Shown here: positions 5,448 to 12,868 of the stretch, in pieces
Numbering within the stretch: the first letter of the stretch is position 1
Layout of the letters: every line of letters starts with the position of its first letter
NCBI GenBank assembly: GCA_937900165.1
Contig: CALCCX010000315.1
Location: 1 to 14,155 of the forward strand
DNA length: 14,155 nucleotides
Direction of reading: 5' to 3'
From: an uncultured Acidimicrobiia bacterium
GTDB lineage: Bacteria; Actinomycetota; Acidimicrobiia; Spongiisociales; Spongiisociaceae
The notes under the pieces: generated by a model
Told to the model about the DNA's origin: nothing
Seen by the model: the letters and a program-made list of their open reading frames with translations, nothing else
Databases searched by the model: none
Program-made: the position numbers and the translations under genes

Positions 5448-7748
5448 ATGGGCACCGCCCCCACAGAAGCCCGCAGCTTGCCCGTCCTGCCAACCAGCGG
5501 GGTAGTCCTGCCGGAGATGGTCGTGACCATCCGCGTCGAAACCGACGAGGCCCGCCTGGCGAGCGATGCGGCCGCAGCGGCCGACGAACACATCATCCTG
5601 GTGCCTCGGTCCGATGGCGCACAGCGTTCGGTCGGCACGATCGCTCGCATCGAGCAGCGAGGTCCGCTCGCAGATGGGAGTCCCGGCCTCGTGGTCAGGG
5701 GTATCTCCCGCGCTCACGTGGGCCGGGGGCGCCTCGGGGACGAAGGAGAGCTGCTCGTGGCCGTGGACGAAGTGGATCCGCACTCCCCCACAAAGGTCAC
5801 CGGCGAACTGGCCGACGAATACAGGACCGCTGGAATACGGTTGCTCACGGCGGTGGGAGGAAGCCGATTGGCACGCCTCCTGGACGACGTGGTCGATCCC
5901 GGCGCGCTCGCCGACACGATCGGGTGGTGGCCAGAACTGTCAGACGATCGCCGGCTGGAACTGTTGGACACGATTGATGTCGACGACCGACTTCGTTTGG
6001 CAACCGCCTGGGCCGGCGAAGCTGCGGTCGAGGCAGAAGTGGTCGGCGGGATCAATCGCGAGGTCAGCGAAGATTTCGACAAGGCTCAGCGAGAGGCAGT
6101 GCTGCGGAGGCAGATGGCCGCCATTCAGCGCGAGCTCGGTGAAGGCGACGGAGACGTCGTGGCCGAGTATCGGACCAAGGTCGCCGACCTCGACCTGAGT
6201 GACGCTGTTCGAGAGGCCATCACCAAAGAGATCGACCGGCTCGAACGCACCGGTGAACAAGGTCAGGAGGCGAGTTGGATTCGCACCTGGCTCGACACCA
6301 TGTTCGAGATCCCCTGGGGTCGGACAACCGAAGACAACCTCGACCTCGACAACGCCAGGTCCGTGTTGGACGAGGATCACACCGGGTTGGATGAGGCGAA
6401 GGACCGTATCGTCGAGTTCCTCGCCGTTCGCCGGTTGAGGCAAGAACGTGACGTCGACGTGACGGCGGTTCGCGGCGGGACTGTGTTGGTCCTCGCCGGT
6501 CCTCCAGGCGTCGGGAAGACTTCTCTCGGCCGTTCGGTCGCCAGGACGCTCGGTCGTGAGTTCGTCCGCATGTCGCTCGGCGGAATTCGTGACGAGGCCG
6601 AGGTCAGAGGCCATCGCCGGACATATGTTGGAGCGCGGCCAGGCCGAATCGTCCGGGCCCTGGTGGAGGCCGGCACGATGAACCCGGTCGTGCTGCTCGA
6701 CGAGATCGACAAGGTCGGCGCGGACTGGCGGGGAGATCCGTCATCCGCACTGCTCGAGGTGCTCGACCCTGCCCAGAACGACACGTTCCGCGACCACTAC
6801 GTCGAGGTCGAACTCGATCTGAGTGATGTCGTGTTCATCGCCACCGCCAACGAACTCGATCGCCTCCCTGGCCCACTGCTCGATCGTATGGAGATCATCC
6901 CCATCCGTGGCTACAGCGAGGACGAGAAGATCGAGATCGCCCGCGACCACCTACTCCCCCGCCTGTTCGAGCAGAACGCGGTGCGACCGGACGAGGTGGA
7001 AATCTCCAACGAGACCTTGCGAGCCGTGGTCGGCGACTACACGAGGGAAGCGGGCGTGCGATCTCTCGAGCGCAGACTCGACCGGCTGATCCGCAAGGCC
7101 GTGACCACCATCGCGAAGGGCTCGGAGCTGACGGTCCGGATCGAGCCTCACGACTTGAGTGACGCCCTGGGTCGACCGGTGCTCCGTGAGGACCCGACCG
7201 ACCGGACCATCGAACCCGGAGTCGCAACCGGGCTGGCGGTGACCGGAGCGGGCGGCGACGTGCTATTTGTCGAAACGGCGACCATGCCAGGCGACGGTGG
7301 CCTGACCCTGACCGGCCAACTCGGAGACGTCATGCAGGAGTCCGGCCAGATCGCCCTCAGCTTCCTACGGGCCAACGCAAAGCGGCTGGCGATTGAGCTG
7401 CCGGACGATCGGCGGGTGCACGTGCACTTCCCGGCCGGGGCCGTTCCAAAGGACGGCCCTTCAGCCGGTGTGACGATGACCGTCGCGCTAGTCAGCTTGC
7501 TCACCGGTCGGCGGGTGCGAGGCAACGTAGCCATGACCGGCGAGGTGACCCTGCAAGGCAGGGTGCTGCCGATCGGCGGCGTCAAGGAGAAAGTGCTCGC
7601 CGCCCACCGGGCCGGAATCACCGACGTGATCCTGCCCGCAGCCAACGAAGGCGACACCGAAGACATCCCAGACGACATCCTCGAAAAGGTCACAGTTCAC
7701 CTGGTCAAAACTGTCGACGAAGCCTTGGAGATCGCCCTGGTCGCGTAG
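5448..7748 (+). CDS. lon: ATP-dependent protease LonA
   Basis: A soluble hexameric AAA+ serine protease that unfolds and degrades misfolded and regulatory proteins, including TA antitoxins in other bacteria. All three regions are present in 766 residues. The LonN substrate-binding domain (about 8-195) begins SLPVLPTSGVVLPEM and is followed by a helical linker. The AAA+ module has Walker A GPPGVGKT (351-358), Walker B VVLLDEID (414-421), sensor-1 Asn468 in TANELD, an Arg in LLDRMEII (480) and sensor-2 Arg538. The protease domain (about 585-764) has catalytic Ser672 in PKDGPSAGVTM and Lys715 in GGVKEKVLAAHRAG. The 43-residue Ser-Lys spacing equals that of E. coli Lon (679/722). Start ATG 5448 follows GGGAGGA at 5438-5444. 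The enzyme looks intact; the family assignment is very secure. Confidence 0.98.
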   Translation: MGTAPTEARSLPVLPTSGVVLPEMVVTIRVETDEARLASDAAAAADEHIILVPRSDGAQRSVGTIARIEQRGPLADGSPGLVVRGISRAHVGRGRLGDEGELLVAVDEVDPHSPTKVTGELADEYRTAGIRLLTAVGGSRLARLLDDVVDPGALADTIGWWPELSDDRRLELLDTIDVDDRLRLATAWAGEAAVEAEVVGGINREVSEDFDKAQREAVLRRQMAAIQRELGEGDGDVVAEYRTKVADLDLSDAVREAITKEIDRLERTGEQGQEASWIRTWLDTMFEIPWGRTTEDNLDLDNARSVLDEDHTGLDEAKDRIVEFLAVRRLRQERDVDVTAVRGGTVLVLAGPPGVGKTSLGRSVARTLGREFVRMSLGGIRDEAEVRGHRRTYVGARPGRIVRALVEAGTMNPVVLLDEIDKVGADWRGDPSSALLEVLDPAQNDTFRDHYVEVELDLSDVVFIATANELDRLPGPLLDRMEIIPIRGYSEDEKIEIARDHLLPRLFEQNAVRPDEVEISNETLRAVVGDYTREAGVRSLERRLDRLIRKAVTTIAKGSELTVRIEPHDLSDALGRPVLREDPTDRTIEPGVATGLAVTGAGGDVLFVETATMPGDGGLTLTGQLGDVMQESGQIALSFLRANAKRLAIELPDDRRVHVHFPAGAVPKDGPSAGVTMTVALVSLLTGRRVRGNVAMTGEVTLQGRVLPIGGVKEKVLAAHRAGITDVILPAANEGDTEDIPDDILEKVTVHLVKTVDEALEIALVA

Positions 7749-7820
7749 ACCGTCATGTGTCCTCACCCATGTACGCGACATCACCCTCAAGTTTCGTCGC
7801 AGGGTTCCTGGCCACATTCC

Positions 7821-7826
7821 TAGGAT
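7821..7826 (+). promoter_or_regulatory. Leaderless-type -10 of the beta/TM gene
   Basis: TAGGAT ends 6 nt before ATG 7833, placing the transcript start at or next to the start codon. No Shine-Dalgarno and no good -35 at 16-18 bp were seen. Confidence 0.4.
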
Positions 7827-7832
7827 CGACGG

Positions 7833-9404
7833 ATGACACACGATGAATCTGTAGAGAGTTGGTTCAACGACGTCCGTGCATCGTCCAAGAAGCGAGTCGA
7901 CAGCTCGACCGTGCGAGTGTCTGGCTGGCATTGTTGGCTTGGACGAGTCCCCAAAGGAATCGAGATCATCTGGGAACCTTCAGGGCGTCATTCTCCTACC
8001 CTCCAAGCCGAATTCGTCCACTCTGCCCAAGTGCAGGCCAAGGTGAGGGACCCGACGGTCAAGTCACTGAAATTGAGATCGGGCGGATCGTACGAGCTCG
8101 GCCTAGTCACAACAGATAGCGGTACCGACTTCTTCGTTGAGGTGGACGAAGGGACAGCTCCGGAACGGCTCCGGATTACGGGCCCGAAGGAGGTTCGCCC
8201 GGCCTTCGCAGCGCCGATTACGCACATGCACGACGGATCGGTCAGCGGTCAGGCGGTGCCGAGAGACGTTGAACATGTGATTCGCCTGAGCGGTGAGTGT
8301 CGGTTCCGCGCTTACGGAAACCCCAGCAGGCTCGAACTGGAGCTCGCTGAAGATTGCGACCTATCGATCGACGGTTCGCTATCGGTGGGTGGAGTCACAG
8401 GAGATCACAAGCTGTCGATTCGAAAAGGCAGTCTTCACGTGAAAGAACACTCGGCCGACTCAAAGGTTCGGTATGGGCTTGTCGAGGGAACCAATCTTAC
8501 TTTCGTTCGCGGGACCAGTGTCACTGTGCTCGGTACAGGGGCGATTTCGGTAACCGAACTCGTTATAGGCCTCGACGCCGAAACCGCGACTATCCACGTA
8601 ACCGAAAATGCGCAACTCATCGAGTACAGCGGCTCCCCGTCAGCAGTTGATGCGAAGCCAGGAAGCCTAATTGCTGGGTCTCGCGGAGGTGGATTCCGCC
8701 CAACGTCAATCACGACGGCAGAAAAGGCTGACCTGACTGCCCTCAATCCCTACGGATTGGCTATTGGAGACCTTCATACTCTTGAGAAGGCAGAAAAGAT
8801 TACATTCGAGCTGCCACGGAGGAGCAATAGCCGACGCAAGAGCGAATTCATGGTGAACGCTGGCGGGGTCGACGAGTCGAGCAACGACGTGCGACACGTA
8901 GCCAACGCACATTTCTGGTCAGGCCTTGCGCGGATCGCTGCGTCGTCGGGTTCTTCTGGCAACGTTCAGTCCCAAGTGCGCGAAGCTGCTGCACGATCGC
9001 GGCTCCGGGCAATAAGGTCACACAACCGGGAGTGGTGGCTGCTTACCATCTACAAGAAGGTCCGTTTCAGCGAATCGATTGGCATTCCTCTTCTTTGGCT
9101 CGTTGGGCTTGCCGTCGCACTTACAGTCGCTCTGGCTTGGGGATGGCGCGAGGCGTTAGTCCCTATCCCGCAAGTGATCGATTTCTCTAGCCCCCGTTTC
9201 GGTATCGACTGGCGTGCAGGGTCACGACTGCTGCTGCAGGTCCTGGCGTGGCCGCTCGCCATATTCCGAATCGAACCCGGGCTCGAGTTGGCTGATGATG
9301 CTCAAAGCATCCCTCTAGCCGTAACTCTGGTCTACCGGGCGGTCGCGATCGGTCTTCTGTTCTTCTCGCTGGCTGCCGTGCGCCGTGTTACAAGAGCCGA
9401 GTGA
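7833..9404 (+). CDS. Unrecognised protein: beta-rich N-terminal region and C-terminal membrane domain
   Basis: 523 residues of unknown family. Residues 1-150 are soluble and mixed. About 150-290 is rich in short alternating hydrophobic strands (CDLSIDGSLSVGG, HKLSIRKGSLHV, TNLTFVRGTSVTVLGTGAIS), suggesting a beta-solenoid or beta-sandwich. A helical, Arg-rich stretch (about 365-405, with REAAARSRLRAIRSHNREWW) comes before the membrane. Probable transmembrane segments are at about 417-437 (IPLLWLVGLAVALTVALAW), 461-480 (LLLQVLAWPLAIFRI) and 492-518, ending in a basic tail. The order (repeat-like region, helical segment, WxLxxx-Y, membrane helices with an LL-AIFR loop, last helix, Arg tail) is reminiscent of the membrane tails found after pentapeptide repeats in some bacterial proteins, but that is only resemblance. 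Basic residues before helix 1 predict a cytoplasmic N-terminal domain. It is monocistronic, 84 bp after lon and convergent with fic. Confidence 0.75.
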   Translation: MTHDESVESWFNDVRASSKKRVDSSTVRVSGWHCWLGRVPKGIEIIWEPSGRHSPTLQAEFVHSAQVQAKVRDPTVKSLKLRSGGSYELGLVTTDSGTDFFVEVDEGTAPERLRITGPKEVRPAFAAPITHMHDGSVSGQAVPRDVEHVIRLSGECRFRAYGNPSRLELELAEDCDLSIDGSLSVGGVTGDHKLSIRKGSLHVKEHSADSKVRYGLVEGTNLTFVRGTSVTVLGTGAISVTELVIGLDAETATIHVTENAQLIEYSGSPSAVDAKPGSLIAGSRGGGFRPTSITTAEKADLTALNPYGLAIGDLHTLEKAEKITFELPRRSNSRRKSEFMVNAGGVDESSNDVRHVANAHFWSGLARIAASSGSSGNVQSQVREAAARSRLRAIRSHNREWWLLTIYKKVRFSESIGIPLLWLVGLAVALTVALAWGWREALVPIPQVIDFSSPRFGIDWRAGSRLLLQVLAWPLAIFRIEPGLELADDAQSIPLAVTLVYRAVAIGLLFFSLAAVRRVTRAE

Positions 9405-9484
9405 GGAGTCTGACAGCAGCCAACATGTCACTGGATCTGCATCTCGGATAGCCTAGAACTCGGACCCTGGGAACCGACTCTTTC

Positions 9485-10483
9485 TCACCCGTTTCGACGC
9501 TTGTAGCGATTGGCGACGTATTCCTCGACCCACGCCTGGGAACTCCTCCATTGACCGTCATTTCCCTTCTGCGCCTTGAGCCTGCCTCGAGCCGCAGCGG
9601 TGCGAAGCGCCGGCACATTGAGATTGGGAGTTGCCAGTGCGGCAATCGGTACGAGCCGGTCGGGGCCAACAAGACCAGGGATGATGAATCGATAGAGATT
9701 GTCGAGGATCGATCGAGCAATGAGCTCGCCAAGGGGTCCCGGATCGCCCGCGTCGGCTCGCTGCATGGCTCCTAAATATCGGCGCCTGTCTCGCTTGTGG
9801 ACGATGGCCGGCGGGTATCCAAGCCGTATCAGCACGAGGTTCATTGCCAGGCGGCCCGATCGGCCGTTCCCGTCCAAGAAGGGATGAACCTGCTCGAACC
9901 TGTTGTGCAGTAACGCGATCTGCTCGACGACGTGGCCCGGATCTCCTTCGACCTGATTCACTGCGCCGACCCAATCAGCGATCAACGCCGGGACGTCGAC
10001 AAACGAAGGCGGTCGCACGCCTCCTGGGAATGGCCGGATCTCGTGTTCGCGGAACCCGCCCGGACCCTCTGCGCCCGTGGCCTGTGGGTGTGGTCTGATC
10101 TCCCATACTGGTTGCATTGCCATGCGATGTATGTGCCGCACCTCGGTGACGGTCAACAATCCATCGGCCCACCCGTCGGAGCTGAGGGCCTGGCCATATA
10201 CCCAAGTTGCCGCGTCGGCGTAGCCCTTGACTTCCATATATTCGGCGAGTTCTTCGTCGCCGACAGCGCGACCTTCGGCCAGCAATACCTCGACCTGCTT
10301 CAACACCAGGGTATTGCCTTCGATTGCGGTGGAGTGGTGAGCTTCTTCGTACCAGATGTCCTTCCAAATGGCATCCGCCTCGACCGGAGACGGCAAGCCA
10401 CCGAGTTGTTCGTGCAGTTCACGGACCGCTTCTTCGAGACGTCGATACACCGCCGCTCGGGATGGGCGACCACGCTGTGCCAT
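9485..10483 (-). CDS. Fic family protein, class II (N-terminal inhibitory helix)
   Basis: 332 residues. Fic enzymes transfer AMP (or another nucleotide or phosphate group) from a nucleotide to hydroxyl side chains of target proteins in the cytoplasm. The Fic motif HPFLDGNGRSGR is complete at 200-211 (catalytic His200, anion-binding Asn206, Arg208/Arg211). The autoinhibitory motif (S/T)xxxE(G/N) is S51-TAI-E55-G56, in an N-terminal helix, giving class II; Glu55 would block productive ATP binding until released. A flap with GGFREHEI near 142-149 fits target docking. The last about 55 residues (LVPIAALATPNLNVPALRTA, then RGRLKAQKGNDGQWRSSQAW) look like a small helix-turn-helix or excisionase-like DNA-binding tail. 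No antitoxin gene is adjacent, consistent with built-in inhibition. ATG 10483 lies 6 nt after a TACGAT -10. It is convergent with the gene ending at 9404. Confidence 0.93.
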   Translation of the reverse strand: MAQRGRPSRAAVYRRLEEAVRELHEQLGGLPSPVEADAIWKDIWYEEAHHSTAIEGNTLVLKQVEVLLAEGRAVGDEELAEYMEVKGYADAATWVYGQALSSDGWADGLLTVTEVRHIHRMAMQPVWEIRPHPQATGAEGPGGFREHEIRPFPGGVRPPSFVDVPALIADWVGAVNQVEGDPGHVVEQIALLHNRFEQVHPFLDGNGRSGRLAMNLVLIRLGYPPAIVHKRDRRRYLGAMQRADAGDPGPLGELIARSILDNLYRFIIPGLVGPDRLVPIAALATPNLNVPALRTAAARGRLKAQKGNDGQWRSSQAWVEEYVANRYKRRNG

Positions 10484-10489
10484 GCTGAC

Positions 10490-10495
10490 ATCGTA
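10490..10495 (-). promoter_or_regulatory. Leaderless-type -10 of fic
   Basis: TACGAT on the minus strand ends 6 nt before the fic ATG. No Shine-Dalgarno is present. The left arm of a 12-bp inverted repeat begins 3 bp upstream of this -10, so a protein bound there would cover the promoter. Confidence 0.45.
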
Positions 10496-10497
10496 AC

Positions 10498-10545
10498 GCC
10501 AAAGTGTTGAGTCTGGACCAGATTAAGCGAACACAACACTTTGGC
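10498..10545. repeat. 12-bp perfect inverted repeat, candidate operator upstream of fic
   Basis: GCCAAAGTGTTG (10498-10509) is repeated in perfect inverse as CAACACTTTGGC (10534-10545), with 24 bp between. The intervening DNA holds a small palindrome, TCTGG-A-CCAGA (10512-10522). Arm centres are 36 bp apart. The repeat lies between the divergent fic and M90-peptidase genes, over the -10/-35 region of fic. An operator for a dimeric regulator, or a hairpin, are both possible. Confidence 0.6.
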
Positions 10546-10579
10546 CGGCGTCCGGTCCTCAGCAAGCGAGAGTCGCCGG

Positions 10580-10585
10580 TACCGT
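10580..10585 (+). promoter_or_regulatory. Leaderless-type -10 before the short leader ORF
   Basis: TACCGT ends 6 nt before ATG 10592, the same geometry seen at several other starts in the window. It would drive the leader ORF and the M90 peptidase. No convincing -35 was found. Confidence 0.3.
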
Positions 10586-10591
10586 TGTCGC

Positions 10592-10663
10592 ATGTATACC
10601 CCGCCGTTCATGAACACGAAGATGGTGACCCGGCGCTCGGGCTGCGATGGGCACGGCAAGTGA
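10592..10663 (+). CDS. Possible 23-codon leaderless leader ORF
   Basis: ATG 10592 opens a 23-codon frame beginning MYTPPFMNTKMVTRRSG and ending in TGA at 10661-10663. The stop overlaps the in-frame GTG (10660-10662) of the peptidase gene as GTGA, the classic geometry for translational coupling. Start geometry (TACCGT, 6 nt, ATG) supports translation from a leaderless mRNA. No similarity is recognised. It may be a regulatory leader, or a chance frame if the peptidase really starts upstream at TTG 10585. Confidence 0.3.
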   Translation: MYTPPFMNTKMVTRRSGCDGHGK

Positions 10664-11409
10664 GACGCAAACTGCGCAGGGCCCTCAAAAGGCCGTTTCC
10701 GCAAGACTGGCGGCAACATCTCGCCAAGGCCACCCCGTGGTGGTCGGCGCTGAGTGACGAGGAGCGGACCCGCATGGAAGACCTCATCCGGATCTTCCTG
10801 GCCGACAAGAACTTCGAAGGCACTCGTGACTTCGAACCGACCTCGGACATGCGCCTGATGATCGCCGCCCAAGCGTGCCTGTTGATTCTCGGTCTCGACT
10901 ACGCCTACTACGACGACGTGGGCTCGATCATCATCTCGCCAACGATTATCCGCCAACGTGGATCCCGCCAACTCGACGGAGGGATCGTCAGCGACGACCC
11001 AATTGCGCTGGCCGGCCAGGCAGTGCTGCACGGGCCGGTCTTGATCGTTTGGGACACTGTCGCCAATGAATCGAGAGATCCCAGGCGAGGCCACAACGTC
11101 GTTTTTCATGAGTTCGCCCACAAGCTGGACATGCGGGACGGCACCGTCGACGGAATCCCGCCGATGAGCGCAGAGCTGGCTGGCCGCTGGGCGTCCGTGA
11201 TCCGCTCCGTATTGGCACGGCTGCGCTCCGGCGACCACGACGGCCTCCGCTCATACGGCGCCACGAACCCCGCCGAATTACTGGCGGTCGCTACCGAGGC
11301 CTTCTTCGAAACACCAGACCGGTTGCAAACCTCTGAGCCAGAACTCTATGTCCTGCTCTCAAAGTTCTATCAGCAGGACCCCGCGGCCAGGCGGCTCGGT
11401 CCGGGATGA
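10660..11409 (+). CDS. M90/MtfA-type zinc-dependent peptidase
   Basis: A cytosolic-type metallopeptidase of the M90 family (MtfA-like); E. coli MtfA interacts with the glucose PTS regulator Mlc and has aminopeptidase activity, though the role in actinomycetes is unclear. The zinc motif HEFAHKLD has its first His at 11107-11109 (His150, Glu151 catalytic, His154 from this start), and NPAELLAVATEAFFE downstream supplies the third ligand Glu. The N-terminal RPFPQDW segment and DLIRIFLADKNFEG are family-typical. The frame is open from 10504, but the upstream codons look non-family. I prefer GTG 10660, which starts MRRKLRRALKRPFPQDW and gives 249 residues, near the usual length. TTG 10585 is the alternative. 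Neither has a strong ribosome binding site, and the GTG overlaps the stop of a short upstream ORF. Divergent from fic. Confidence 0.82.
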   Translation: MRRKLRRALKRPFPQDWRQHLAKATPWWSALSDEERTRMEDLIRIFLADKNFEGTRDFEPTSDMRLMIAAQACLLILGLDYAYYDDVGSIIISPTIIRQRGSRQLDGGIVSDDPIALAGQAVLHGPVLIVWDTVANESRDPRRGHNVVFHEFAHKLDMRDGTVDGIPPMSAELAGRWASVIRSVLARLRSGDHDGLRSYGATNPAELLAVATEAFFETPDRLQTSEPELYVLLSKFYQQDPAARRLGPG

Positions 11410-11878
11410 TCTCGCAGTAAGACGATTCGTCGAGCGTGGGTATCTGGCAAGCGTCATCAGAATCCCCCTAGCAAGTTGCACAGCCAAGCCAGCCAAGACC
11501 CTTCGCATCCAGGCCGAGATCGACGCCGCATTCGGCAGCGGGGATATGGTATTCGCCGGAGACGGCAATTACTACTGCTGCCCTTGGTCAGCGATCTATC
11601 GGGTGATCAGGCCGATCGTGATCGCAGGCGCTCGTTTGCGTAGGGGCAAACCCTCACGTTGGACGTCTCGGCGGAGGAATACCCGAGGGTGGCAAATTGA
11701 GAAGAGAGATCCTCGCCGCCAATTTCTTGCCAACCACGAATATCGACTATTGCATCCCCGGCGCCGGCGGTCACGACGACTGACAAACCTTACCGTGGGC
11801 TTACCACTTGTCGTCCTGACTCTCAGAGTCATCACGTGGATGATCAATCTCCCCGAAGAGGTCGTCGCCGTTCGGTAG
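11348..11878 (+). CDS. Uncertain Arg-rich ORF, possibly a decayed gene
   Basis: This is the longest frame in the 475 bp between the peptidase stop and the methyltransferase stop. About 11410-11635 has coding-like codon use (the segment RIQAEIDAAFGSGDMVFAGD and nearby), but the remainder becomes very Arg-rich and looks like noise. In a different frame, 11643-11783 reads in a coding-like way (REILAANFLPTTNIDYCIPG, then stop at 11781-11783). That shift suggests a frameshifted remnant rather than an intact gene, or simply chance. The formal ATG 11348 lies inside the peptidase gene (62-nt overlap); ATG 11546 is a shorter option. No family recognised. If no gene is real here, the stretch holds nothing else I can identify. 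Confidence 0.28.
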   Translation: MSCSQSSISRTPRPGGSVRDDLAVRRFVERGYLASVIRIPLASCTAKPAKTLRIQAEIDAAFGSGDMVFAGDGNYYCCPWSAIYRVIRPIVIAGARLRRGKPSRWTSRRRNTRGWQIEKRDPRRQFLANHEYRLLHPRRRRSRRLTNLTVGLPLVVLTLRVITWMINLPEEVVAVR

Positions 11879-11884
11879 CTGACG

Positions 11885-12793
11885 TCAGACACGGTTTGGT
11901 TGATCGGCGGACTTTACGGCGGTCACGTACGCATCGGCCGCGCGGAACCGCCCTCCCCTACCTTGTTCGACCAAGGGTCGGAGGTGCGTCTCGACTCGGG
12001 TCGACTCCTCGGGGGTGAGGGCTTGGTCGAGCGCTTCACCGAATGTGGGAGCATGCGGATTGGGGCTGATCGCCAGCAGCTGCGGCCATTGAACTCCAGC
12101 GAATGGGGGCCGATCAACGCTGGACAGCTCCAGGGTTACAACGACTTTGGACAGACCTGCCTCCTCGGCCTGTCGGAGCAGGTCGGTCTCATCAAACCCC
12201 ATCATCGGCCCATCGGCCGGCGCGGCGGCTTCGAAGACGGCCCATACTTTGGCGGCTAGTTCGGAGACCGGGGCCGCGTCGTACCCGAACAAGGTGTCCC
12301 GGTTGAGTTCGGTGCTTCGCCGGTTGATCGGCTCGAACAGCGATATCCGCCCACCTGGTCGCATCACGCGGTGGAACTCAGCAAACGCGCCGGCTTTGTC
12401 CTCGACATAGATGAGCACCGACCGGGTCATGACCACATCAACCGACGCATCGTCGATCCCGTCGAGTCTTTCAGCGGTCGAATGTACGAACCGGCAGCGG
12501 TCGGACACCCCCAGCTCCTGGGCGATCTGGCGGCAGCGGTCCAGGAGTTCGTCCGACACGTCGGCGAACACGACCCGACCGGTGTCACCCACCAAGGGAA
12601 GGGCTGCAAACCCGAGGAGACCATCTCCGCACCCAACATCGAGCACGGTCGCACCGGGAACAATGTCGGCTGCGGCCAGGACACGGTCGCGGATGGGCTC
12701 TAAGAACTCCAATGTCCGCTGCAACGCCGCTGCGTTACCACCGCATCGGTCATGCAGCAGCCATCGACTCCAACGATCCGCGAACTCGGTCAT
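11885..12793 (-). CDS. Class I SAM-dependent methyltransferase
   Basis: 302 residues with a standard Rossmann methyltransferase core. Motif I is VLDVGCGDG (50-58), the acidic residue at the end of strand 2 is Asp78 in VVFADVSDELL, motif II is VDVVMTRSVLIYV (118-130), and the motif III region is RPGGRISLFEPINR (145-158). A C-terminal region (about 165-302) follows that is larger than in UbiE and probably binds the substrate. Methylation of a small molecule is likely; the substrate cannot be read from sequence. The N-terminus FADRWSRWLLHDRCGG is a recognition segment seen in Methyltransf_11/25-type proteins. ATG 12793 follows TAGATT by 8 nt, so it probably has its own leaderless promoter despite lying 75 bp downstream of the SLH-nuclease gene on the same strand. 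Convergent with the ambiguous 11348-11878 frame. Confidence 0.9.
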   Translation of the reverse strand: MTEFADRWSRWLLHDRCGGNAAALQRTLEFLEPIRDRVLAAADIVPGATVLDVGCGDGLLGFAALPLVGDTGRVVFADVSDELLDRCRQIAQELGVSDRCRFVHSTAERLDGIDDASVDVVMTRSVLIYVEDKAGAFAEFHRVMRPGGRISLFEPINRRSTELNRDTLFGYDAAPVSELAAKVWAVFEAAAPADGPMMGFDETDLLRQAEEAGLSKVVVTLELSSVDRPPFAGVQWPQLLAISPNPHAPTFGEALDQALTPEESTRVETHLRPLVEQGRGGRFRAADAYVTAVKSADQPNRV

Positions 12794-12801
12794 CGACTCT
12801 C

Positions 12802-12807
12802 AATCTA
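12802..12807 (-). promoter_or_regulatory. Leaderless-type -10 of the methyltransferase
   Basis: TAGATT on the minus strand ends 8 nt before ATG 12793. GAGAG within that spacer is too close to the ATG to act as a normal ribosome binding site. Confidence 0.35.
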
Positions 12808-12868
12808 CTGCCTACGTACGTCGCCTAAAATTTGGCTGAACTGGGGAGGGCACCGGCGGCGGTATTGG

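Noticed and set aside
12823..12836. GCCTAAAATTTGGC as a terminator between the SLH gene and the methyltransferase
   Set aside because: Only three reliable stem pairs and no U tract; too weak to annotate.
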